From an uncultured Bacteroidales bacterium (GTDB taxonomy: Bacteria; Bacteroidota; Bacteroidia; Bacteroidales; UBA932), in contig CAKUVD010000004.1 of the NCBI GenBank assembly GCA_934695325.1, positions 62,001-126,000 of the forward strand: DNA of 64,000 nt, given 5' to 3'. The translations under genes were made by a program, and so were the position numbers. The notes beneath the pieces were generated by a model. The model was not told where the DNA came from. It ran no database searches and saw only the letters and a program-made list of their open reading frames with translations. This document shows positions 52,501 through 60,081 of the stretch, piece by piece (the stretch's first letter is position 1; every line of letters starts with the position of its first letter).

Positions 52501-52782
52501 AATATGATGTTTTTTATATTGTTGTCAATATGTTTATAATGGATACTTCGTTATTGAATGTCAATTAATTGCGATGTTGTGAAAATGTTGATATCCGTGT
52601 ACGTGGCCTTGTGATAAAATGTGCGGATCTTTATTTGGAAGATTGGCTCCGGCTCTGCATAAGATTAAATTCCGGATGTGCACGAATTAGTTTTCACTGG
52701 ATATCAACAGGGTTATCAACGGGTTTTCAACCGAAAAAATAGGTGCTATGTTAATAAGTGAAAAGAAAACTGAACTGCTGAA
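52501..52782 (+). repeat. 282-bp inverted repeat, right arm (native mfd upstream region)
   Basis: This arm is identical in reverse complement to 45908-46189. It runs from the ruvB side to codon 12 of mfd, so it is likely the source copy. It contains an AT-rich start, the 11-base words TGTTGATATCC (52586-52596) and GGATATCAACA (52699-52709) in opposite orientation, and a tandem set ATATCAAC, TTATCAAC, TTTTCAAC at 52701, 52713 and 52724. Confidence 0.95.
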
Positions 52783-55700
52783 AAAATACTCGGAGACCAA
52801 CTCCGAAACATTCTGCGGAGGACTTTTCCTGTCCGCCAGATGGTTCGTCGTGTCGCAGGTCGCCGATAGGGGAGTACAGCTGATTGTCCTTCCGGACAAG
52901 GACTCGGCGGAGTACTGCGCGGCAGATCTCTATACACTGGTCAGCGGGGACTCTGTGTTCTTCCTGCCGGACTCTGGGAAGAATGTCGTCCGCAGTAATT
53001 ACAAGGCTTCCCTGGGTGTCCAGAGGACATCAGCCGTCGGGAGCATCCTTTCCAGCCAGGACGATTCTTCTGTCCTGTATGTCGTCACCTATCCTGACGC
53101 TATGGATGAACCTATTCCTGAGAGGACCAGGATATCGGGAGCTCTGATGACATTGAAGAAAGGAGAAACTGTCCGTTACGATTCGATTCAGGAAGCATTG
53201 TTCTCGGCCGGATTCACGAAATCGGACTTCGTCTCCGCTCCAGGGCAGTTCGCGATGAGGGGTTCCATAATAGACATCTTTTCGTACTCTTACAATAATC
53301 CTTTCCGAATATCTTTTTTCGGAGACGAGATAGAAAAGATAAATGTCTTCGACTGCAACACTCAGCTCTCAAAAGAGGAACGTGAAAAAGCCGAGATCTT
53401 TCCGGACATAATCGCAGACGAAGATGACAATGCTGGATGCGCATATATATCGGATATACTTCCGGAAGGAACGACGGTATGGCTGGACTCCTCTGACGTC
53501 TATAAGGAACGGACGTTCTTTCCTATGCTGGAAAGATTCAAGCGAATCTACATTGACACTCCTCTGGCGAAGAAAGGAGAGGAGGATGTGAAGTTCAGCA
53601 TTGTCCCTCAGCCTGTATTCAACAAGAACTTTGAGCTTCTTACCGAAGACATACGGAGCAAGACTGAGAAAGGATACAGATTCTACATCTATTCGGAGAA
53701 AGAGACACAGGCTGACAGGCTTCGCTCCATCTTGTATCAGAACAATGGAGTGATGCCGGAGTTCATAACCGGAGCCAGCATACACAGGGGATTCATTGAC
53801 AATGATGACCGCATCTGCTGTTATACCGACCACGAGATATTCGACAGGTTCCACAGGGTGACTATGAGGAGAAGCGTGGAGAAGAGCGAGCAACTCACCC
53901 TGAATGACCTAAGTTCTTTCAATATAGGGGACTATGTCGTGCATATTGACCACGGGGTCGGCATATTCGGCGGCCTGGTCAGGATGAAGGATGACAAGGG
54001 ACGTATGCACGAGGTGGTGAAGCTGATGTATAAGGATAATGATGTAGTGTTCGTTTCCGTGCACGCTCTGCATAAGATTTCACGATACAAGTCCAGGGAC
54101 GCCGTACCTCCGAAGATAAACAAGCTGGGTTCCAAGACTTGGCAGACGTTGAAGAACAATGCGAAGGCCAAGGTGAAGGACATCGCAAGGGAATTGATAA
54201 ACCTCTATGCTAAAAGGAAGGCCGCGGAAGGCTTCGCTTTCTCCGCCGACACTTATCTTCAGGAGGAACTGGAGTCCAGCTTTATGTATGAGGACACCCC
54301 GGACCAGGAGACGGCGACTCAGGCTATAAAGAGGGATATGGAGGACAAGAGCCCGATGGACCGTCTCGTGTGTGGCGACGTCGGGTTCGGCAAGACGGAA
54401 CTGGCCATAAGGGCGGCGTTCAAGGCTGTGGCCGACAGCAAGCAGGTGGCCGTGCTCGTGCCTACCACAATCCTTGCTTTCCAGCATTACAATACTTTCA
54501 AGTCGAGGCTGAAGAATTTTCCTTGCAATATAGAATATGTCAGCAGGATGAGGACCGCGAAAGAACTGAGCGGGATAAAGGAGAGGCTGGAGAGGGGTGC
54601 CATAGACATATTGATAGGGACTCACAAGATTCTCGGAGGTGCATTCAAGTTCAAGGATCTCGGTCTTCTCATAATTGACGAGGAACAGAAATTCGGAGTG
54701 GGGGCGAAGGAAAAGCTGAGACAGATGAAACTTTCAGTAGATACATTGACATTGACGGCGACTCCTATACCGAGGACGCTCCAGTTCTCTCTTCTCGGCG
54801 CGAGGGACCTCTCCATCATCAGCACCCCGCCGCCTAACAGGATTCCTGTCCAGACCGAGATAATACTTTTCAATGAGGATGAAATCCGCAGCATAATCAC
54901 TTACGAACTTGACAGGGGAGGGCAGATATTCTTCCTTCACAACAAGGTCCAGGAACTGCCGGGCGTGTATGACATCCTTCATAGGATCGTCCCTGATATG
55001 AAGATTTGCGTGGCTCACGGGCAGATGGAAGCTAAAGAGATTGAGGACAGGATGATGGACTTCATTCAGGGAGACTATGATATGCTTCTGAGCACTACCA
55101 TCATAGAAAGCGGCCTGGACATACCTAATGCGAACACCATAATAATAAACCAGGCGCAGAATTTCGGACTCAGCGACCTTCATCAGCTCAGGGGGCGCGT
55201 GGGACGTTCCGACAAGAAGGCTTTCTGCTATCTTATCGTCCCGCCTCTCGCCACATTGTCCGAAGATTCCAGGCGCAGGCTGAAGGCGATAGAAGAGTTC
55301 TCTGACCTCGGAAGCGGCTTCAATATCGCTATGCAGGATCTGGACATACGTGGCGCCGGAAATCTCCTCGGTGCGGAACAGAGCGGTTTCATCGCCGATA
55401 TGGGATATGAGACTTACCAGAAGATCCTTGCGGAGGCGATGGATGAACTCGGTGTGGAGACAGGAATCTCGACCAAGAATGTATCGGACTCTTATGTGGA
55501 GGACTGCTCCATCGACACGGATCAGCAGGCGATGATACCTGACTCGTACATTGACATTCCTGCCGAAAAGATCCGTATATATAAGGAACTGGATTCTGTG
55601 GACAAGGACAGCGGTCTCGACAAGATTGCCGTCAGGCTTGAAGACAGGTTCGGCCCGATTCCGGAGGAACTCTCACATCTTTTCGACATTGTAAGGATTC

Positions 55701-55945
55701 GGCATATCGGCGAGAGACTCGGATTCGAGAAGATAATAATAAAGAACGGCATTATGATAGCGTTCTTCGTCACGAACCCGATGTCGGCGTATTACAAATC
55801 GAAAGTGTTCACGTCTATACTGGAGAAAGTGTCGGACAGGAGCAATGGCTTTGAACTCAAGCAGGCTGACTCCAAGTTGCGTGTGATCGCCAGGAATATA
55901 GATTCCTTGTCTAAGGCTTATTCAGCGCTCGGAAAACTTGTTTAG
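52748..55945 (+). CDS. mfd: Transcription-repair coupling factor Mfd
   Basis: Mfd is a DNA translocase that removes RNA polymerase stalled at lesions and recruits UvrA. The UvrB-like N-terminal module is present (residues 1 to about 300). The RNA polymerase interaction domain follows (about 395-470, FNIGDYVVHIDHGVGIFGGL), then the RecG-like helicase with Walker A GDVGFGKTELA, IIDEEQKFGV, TATPIPRTLQF, and motif VI in HQLRGRVGRSDKKAF. The C-terminal TRCF domain ends the protein. At 1065 residues it is slightly shorter than E. coli Mfd. The first 11 complete codons lie in the inverted repeat and are duplicated upstream of the YfhO gene. Confidence 0.97.
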   Translation: MLISEKKTELLKKYSETNSETFCGGLFLSARWFVVSQVADRGVQLIVLPDKDSAEYCAADLYTLVSGDSVFFLPDSGKNVVRSNYKASLGVQRTSAVGSILSSQDDSSVLYVVTYPDAMDEPIPERTRISGALMTLKKGETVRYDSIQEALFSAGFTKSDFVSAPGQFAMRGSIIDIFSYSYNNPFRISFFGDEIEKINVFDCNTQLSKEEREKAEIFPDIIADEDDNAGCAYISDILPEGTTVWLDSSDVYKERTFFPMLERFKRIYIDTPLAKKGEEDVKFSIVPQPVFNKNFELLTEDIRSKTEKGYRFYIYSEKETQADRLRSILYQNNGVMPEFITGASIHRGFIDNDDRICCYTDHEIFDRFHRVTMRRSVEKSEQLTLNDLSSFNIGDYVVHIDHGVGIFGGLVRMKDDKGRMHEVVKLMYKDNDVVFVSVHALHKISRYKSRDAVPPKINKLGSKTWQTLKNNAKAKVKDIARELINLYAKRKAAEGFAFSADTYLQEELESSFMYEDTPDQETATQAIKRDMEDKSPMDRLVCGDVGFGKTELAIRAAFKAVADSKQVAVLVPTTILAFQHYNTFKSRLKNFPCNIEYVSRMRTAKELSGIKERLERGAIDILIGTHKILGGAFKFKDLGLLIIDEEQKFGVGAKEKLRQMKLSVDTLTLTATPIPRTLQFSLLGARDLSIISTPPPNRIPVQTEIILFNEDEIRSIITYELDRGGQIFFLHNKVQELPGVYDILHRIVPDMKICVAHGQMEAKEIEDRMMDFIQGDYDMLLSTTIIESGLDIPNANTIIINQAQNFGLSDLHQLRGRVGRSDKKAFCYLIVPPLATLSEDSRRRLKAIEEFSDLGSGFNIAMQDLDIRGAGNLLGAEQSGFIADMGYETYQKILAEAMDELGVETGISTKNVSDSYVEDCSIDTDQQAMIPDSYIDIPAEKIRIYKELDSVDKDSGLDKIAVRLEDRFGPIPEELSHLFDIVRIRHIGERLGFEKIIIKNGIMIAFFVTNPMSAYYKSKVFTSILEKVSDRSNGFELKQADSKLRVIARNIDSLSKAYSALGKLV

Positions 55946-55955
55946 AAAAAATGCC

Positions 55956-55963
55956 TACCTTTG
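55956..55963 (+). promoter_or_regulatory. -7 box (TACCTTTG) for coaX
   Basis: TACCTTTG fits TAnnTTTG and lies 10 bases after the mfd stop, inside the longest coaX frame. The start point would be near 55970, so the coding start must be downstream. Confidence 0.6.
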
Positions 55964-55988
55964 CGGTGGATTTAAAGATCATATTGAT

Positions 55989-56714
55989 TTGCGTAGTCTT
56001 ATAATAGATATAGGTAATACTGCTGTCAAGGCCGCGTGGGCTGACGGCATTGTCCTAGGAAGAATTTTCAGATATCAGGGGGAGAGGGTGCGAAATTTCA
56101 TCTTGTCTCTCTGTGAGAAAGAGCATCCTTCATTGATGGTGATATCTTCTGTCTATGAGATATCTCGGCAGGACGAGGATGTCTATCGGAGTGTATGCGG
56201 CAGATTGCTGATATTGGACCAGGCGCATCCTGACGTGCTGAAGGCGAGCGGAATCCCTGGATGGGTGACTTATGACAGAGCGGCCTCCATAGTCGCCGCC
56301 AGGCATCTGTTCAGCGGAAAAGGCTGCGTGATAATGGATTTAGGCACCACTATGAGTGTGGATGTCGTCAATGCGGACGGTACCTGGTCAGGAGGCAATG
56401 TCTCCCTCGGATGCCGTACCCGGTTCAAGGCTCTCAACAGATATTCAAGAGCATTGCCACTTATAGATACGCCAGCGGACGCACCTCTCCTTGGGCGGTC
56501 TTTTGATGAGTCTGTGGCATCCGGTGTCATATCGGGCATAATGTTTGAAATAGAAGGATATGTTTCGAGTTTTCCTGGGCATATTATCGTTTTTACAGGC
56601 GGTGATGCGAATTATTTTGCAAAACGGATGAAAAACTCGATATTTGTAGTTTGTAACCTTGTGCTTATGGGGTTAGCTTTAATTGCTGACGGGTATGCCG
56701 ATGAAGTCGATTAG
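55989..56714 (+). CDS. coaX: Type III pantothenate kinase
   Basis: CoaX phosphorylates pantothenate in the first step of coenzyme A synthesis. The phosphate-binding loop is LIIDIGNTAVKAAW at the very N-terminus, as the family requires. The substrate segment is YDRAASIVAARHL, and the second phosphate motif is VIMDLGTTMSVDVV, followed by GGNVSLGCRTRFKAL. The frame opens at a TTG at 55938 before the promoter box. No ATG lies near the motif; the best start is the TTG at 55989, placing RSLIIDIGNT directly after the initiator. The 241-residue length is then normal. It is followed by an overlapping outer-membrane protein gene. Confidence 0.92.
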   Translation: MRSLIIDIGNTAVKAAWADGIVLGRIFRYQGERVRNFILSLCEKEHPSLMVISSVYEISRQDEDVYRSVCGRLLILDQAHPDVLKASGIPGWVTYDRAASIVAARHLFSGKGCVIMDLGTTMSVDVVNADGTWSGGNVSLGCRTRFKALNRYSRALPLIDTPADAPLLGRSFDESVASGVISGIMFEIEGYVSSFPGHIIVFTGGDANYFAKRMKNSIFVVCNLVLMGLALIADGYADEVD

Positions 56715-58014
56715 AAATTTTTTTTGTGCTGTAGCGCTGCTTTTGGGTTGTAACGTTATGAATGCCCAGGATGGCGCATATAGTGCATATTCTCCATATT
56801 CAATATTCGGAGTTGGTGACATTGCCCGCCAGGGTACGGCCTATAACAAGAGTATGGCCGGAGTGGGGATTGCCTCCAGGACGAACAGATTCGTGAACTA
56901 TGTGAACCCTGCCGCTGTATCTGCGAGCGACACATTGTCCTTTATGCTGGATTTCGGCGTGAACCTGGACGGAAAGATGTATAAGCAGGGAGATGTGAAG
57001 TCCGCCAGCAACATATTCAACATATATAACTTCGTGTTTTCCGTACCTGTATACAGGAGGTCGGCGCTGGTGGCCGGCATCACGCCATTCAGTTCCGTTG
57101 GGTACGATTTCTCTCACGACATCGAGGATCCTGACATCCTCGCCTCGGCCGGGAATGTGAACTACAGGTCCTATGGTGACGGTGACCTGTATCAGATATT
57201 CGTAGGCGGCGGTGCCACTTTCTGGAAAAAGTTATCTGTGGGAGCCCAGTTCCTTTATTATTTCGGAAACATTGACAAGTCCACCACTATGGACTTCTCG
57301 TCATCTTCATACCGTGACATATATAGCGGATATTCTCTGAACCTGCACGCTGTCGGCGGGAAATTCGGTGTCCAGTATGACCAGGCGCTTGCCCCGGGAC
57401 TTAATATGACCGTCGGCGCCACATACAGGACTTCATCCAGGCTGAAGGGCTTCGTCAAGGACTATAAGTATGCGACCATTTCCAGCTCGAGCGATACGCT
57501 TCATCATAACATTGACACATTGGCTCAAGGAAAGGCCGTGAAGATAGCTGATGAGTACGGTGTCGGAATAGCTCTCCGCAAGGGAGACAAATGGCGTGTT
57601 GAGTTCGATTATACGCGCTCGAACTGGAGCAATTCAAATTTCGAGCATACCACTGGTTTCGCCAACAGGGGCGACGCCACATTCTCCACTACTTTCGCGC
57701 AGTCGTTCAGGGCGGGATTCGAGATCGTACCTAACAGGAATGACATTAGGTATTATATGAGGAGATGCGCATATCGTGCCGGTGCGTATTATGACAGGGA
57801 TTATTATAAGATGAACGGGAATACCGTGAATTCTTACGGAATAACTCTCGGTATCACTCTTCCTGTGTTCAGATGGCATAACGGAGTATCCATCGGCATT
57901 GACCTCGGTCAGCGCGGCTCTGAAAAGAATGGGATGATATTGGAGCGCTACGCGAAGTTCTCTGTGGGATTCAACATTCACGACATCTGGTTCCAGAAGC
58001 CTAAATATGAATAA
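56701..58014 (+). CDS. Outer-membrane protein (FadL/OmpP1-like barrel)
   Basis: A signal peptide (MKSIRNFFCAVALLLGCNVMNAQ) precedes a barrel protein. Early motifs are SAYSPYSIFGVGDIARQG and NRFVNYVNPAAVSASDTLSF; similar N-P-A-A motifs occur near the start of FadL/PorV-like transporters. Later strands alternate (LSVGAQFLYYFGNID, RVEFDYTRSNWSN). It overlaps the coaX stop by 14 bases (start ATG 56701; another ATG at 56695). In Bacteroidales this gene regularly follows coaX and precedes the TPR and lptC genes. The cargo is unknown. Confidence 0.85.
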   Translation: MKSIRNFFCAVALLLGCNVMNAQDGAYSAYSPYSIFGVGDIARQGTAYNKSMAGVGIASRTNRFVNYVNPAAVSASDTLSFMLDFGVNLDGKMYKQGDVKSASNIFNIYNFVFSVPVYRRSALVAGITPFSSVGYDFSHDIEDPDILASAGNVNYRSYGDGDLYQIFVGGGATFWKKLSVGAQFLYYFGNIDKSTTMDFSSSSYRDIYSGYSLNLHAVGGKFGVQYDQALAPGLNMTVGATYRTSSRLKGFVKDYKYATISSSSDTLHHNIDTLAQGKAVKIADEYGVGIALRKGDKWRVEFDYTRSNWSNSNFEHTTGFANRGDATFSTTFAQSFRAGFEIVPNRNDIRYYMRRCAYRAGAYYDRDYYKMNGNTVNSYGITLGITLPVFRWHNGVSIGIDLGQRGSEKNGMILERYAKFSVGFNIHDIWFQKPKYE

Positions 58015-58043
58015 TCTGAAATAACAAAAAGTCTATCATAATT

Positions 58044-59372
58044 ATGAAAAAAATTGGATTTATCGTCGTTTCGGCGGTTTTGATGGTTTTCGGCGGCAAT
58101 GTTATGTCCGCCCAGGGCAAGTATGGCGCTGACAGTGCCGAGTGCATAAAATACTTGTCCTATTACAAGGAGTATTATAAGAGCAAGAACTATGATGCTG
58201 CCTTGCCTAATTGGAGAAAGGCTTATACACTCTGCCCTCCTACGGCGAACCAGACTATGCTTATTGACGGTACCACTCTGGTGAGGAGGCTCATCCAGAA
58301 GAATGCCGCCAATGCGCAGTATCGCGATGCTCTCATTGATACGCTGTTCACGATACACAGGACACGTGCTCAGTATTATCCTAAATATAAGGTGGCTGCC
58401 GTGAACAATCTCGGTTTCGATATGGCCAATTTCTACAAGAATGACCCTGAGAAACTTTTCAACGGCCTTAACGATGTCATTGCGCAGAACAAGGAACTCA
58501 CCAAGCCTTCAGTCCTCCTCATTGACCTGAACGCCGCCATCCAGATGTATCAGGACAATCAGCTCGATGCCGATGCCCTCATAAGTGTATATCAGAACAA
58601 TATGGCATATCTCGAGCAGGCTGTCCCGGCTGACGCCAATGCAAAGGAAGAGCTTGAGAAGATAAAGGATGATATGGAGAGTCTCTTCATATCCAGCAAA
58701 GTGGCGAGCTGCGAGAAGATTCTCGAGGTGTACACTCCTCGTTTCGAGGCCGCTCCAGAGGATCTCGCTCTCGTGACAAATATCGTGAAGATGATGAGCT
58801 CGGCTGACAACTGTACTGACAATGATCTTTACCTGAAGGCTGCCACATCTCTCCATAAGCTTCAGCCTACATATCAGTCTGCATATTTCCTCTATAAGCT
58901 GAATGCCGCCAGAGGAAACTATGACGAGGCCATAAAGAACCTTTCCGAGTCTCTTACATATCCTGACATAAGTGTGGAGGTAGCTGCTGACTATAACTAT
59001 GAGGCCGCTACATTCTGCCTGAAGAACGGCAAGAACGCCAAGGCTGTGGAATTTGCCGAGAAAGCGAAGGAACTCTCCTCTGCATATACCGGGAAGGCTT
59101 ACTACCTTATAGGGACAGTATGGGGCGTGACATCTTGCGGTGGCGATGAAATCGCAAGAAGGGCTCCTTATTGGGTAGCCGTGGATTATATGGAAAGGGC
59201 TAAGGCCGCAGATCCATCTCTTGCTGAAGACTGCAACAGGATGATTTCACAGTACAGGGTATACTATCCTCAGACTGCGGAGGCCTTTATGTATGACCTT
59301 ACTGACGGAAAGCCTTATACCGTATCTTGCAACGGAATGAGAGCCAACACTACCGTAAGGACCCAAAAATAA
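58044..59372 (+). CDS. Tetratricopeptide repeat protein, periplasmic
   Basis: A signal peptide (1-23, ending SAQ) is followed by helical TPR-like repeats. Examples are YYKSKNYDAALPNWRKAYTLCP near residue 50, LNAARGNYDEAIKNLSESLTYP near 295 and EAATFCLKNGKNAKAVEFAEKAKELS near 335. The closing part is globular. It has no enzymatic motif, so it probably works as a scaffold in the envelope. Its fixed place between an outer-membrane barrel and lptC in this phylum suggests a role in outer-membrane biogenesis, which is inference. Confidence 0.85.
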   Translation: MKKIGFIVVSAVLMVFGGNVMSAQGKYGADSAECIKYLSYYKEYYKSKNYDAALPNWRKAYTLCPPTANQTMLIDGTTLVRRLIQKNAANAQYRDALIDTLFTIHRTRAQYYPKYKVAAVNNLGFDMANFYKNDPEKLFNGLNDVIAQNKELTKPSVLLIDLNAAIQMYQDNQLDADALISVYQNNMAYLEQAVPADANAKEELEKIKDDMESLFISSKVASCEKILEVYTPRFEAAPEDLALVTNIVKMMSSADNCTDNDLYLKAATSLHKLQPTYQSAYFLYKLNAARGNYDEAIKNLSESLTYPDISVEVAADYNYEAATFCLKNGKNAKAVEFAEKAKELSSAYTGKAYYLIGTVWGVTSCGGDEIARRAPYWVAVDYMERAKAADPSLAEDCNRMISQYRVYYPQTAEAFMYDLTDGKPYTVSCNGMRANTTVRTQK

Positions 59373-59397
59373 TTCTATCTTGGGAAGGTACGGAAAT

Positions 59398-60009
59398 ATG
59401 ATGAAGATGACAGCAACTGCGATAGCGGTTGCTTTCATCGTTTATTCGTGCAAATCCAAATTGTCAGTGGCCGACAGGCTTGACCTGGCCAAGACGCCGC
59501 TCCAGACTGTGGACAGTATGTATATGCTGCAGACAAAGAACGGCAAGATAGAGATGCGTGTCGTGACAGGGGAGATGCAGCGTTTTGACAATGATTCCGT
59601 CTCTTACGAGTATTTTCCGGACGGCCTGTGGGTGTATGCCTATACGGATGATGAAGTGCTGGAGTCCACTATCGTGTCTGACGAGGCCAGTCACGAGAAG
59701 AACAAGAAGACGGACGAGGAAATCTGGAAGGCTTTCGGAAACGTGGTCGTGAGGAACATTGTCAAGCAGCAGACTATGGAGACTGACACCATATACTGGG
59801 ACAGGAGCAAGAAGGAAATATATACTGACTGTTATGTGCGTATGTATTCTCCTGACGGTCTTATGCAGGGCTACGGAATGCGTTCCGATGAAAGGGCGAG
59901 GAATTCCATAATAATGAAACCGTTCAACAATTATATGGTCGTTGTCCAGGATTCGACGGAAGTAGCGATAGATTCGGCTAATTTTATCGGGCCTTTGCTA
60001 AAAAAATAA
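59398..60009 (+). CDS. lptC: LPS export protein LptC
   Basis: LptC is the bitopic or lipid-anchored periplasmic link between the LptBFG ABC exporter and LptA in lipopolysaccharide transport. The N-terminus MMKMTATAIAVAFIVYSCKS carries a lipobox-like cysteine. The beta-jelly part shows the pattern of the family (NGKIEMRVVTGEMQRFDND, YEYFPDGLWVYAYTDD, TDTIYWDRSKKEIYTDCYV, GLMQGYGMRSDE). The ATG at 59398 is chosen over a TTG at 59380, because the signal sequence starts there. It is 25 bases after the TPR gene. Confidence 0.88.
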   Translation: MMKMTATAIAVAFIVYSCKSKLSVADRLDLAKTPLQTVDSMYMLQTKNGKIEMRVVTGEMQRFDNDSVSYEYFPDGLWVYAYTDDEVLESTIVSDEASHEKNKKTDEEIWKAFGNVVVRNIVKQQTMETDTIYWDRSKKEIYTDCYVRMYSPDGLMQGYGMRSDERARNSIIMKPFNNYMVVVQDSTEVAIDSANFIGPLLKK

Positions 60010-60031
60010 TGTTCTTTTCCGGGAAAATTAC

Positions 60032-60039
60032 TATCTTCG
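60032..60039 (+). promoter_or_regulatory. Possible -7 box (TATCTTCG) for ppiD
   Basis: TATCTTCG is one base off TAnnTTTG and lies 42 bases before the ppiD start, in the 72-base gap after lptC. No clear -33 box is seen. Confidence 0.4.
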
Positions 60040-60081
60040 TACCCCCAATAATATGTAATTAATTAAAATAACTATAACACA

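Noticed and set aside
45908..52782. Composite transposon or integron bounded by the inverted repeats
   Set aside because: No transposase, integrase or target-site duplication was seen; the repeat contains host control sequence and the start of mfd, and the cargo is core genes.
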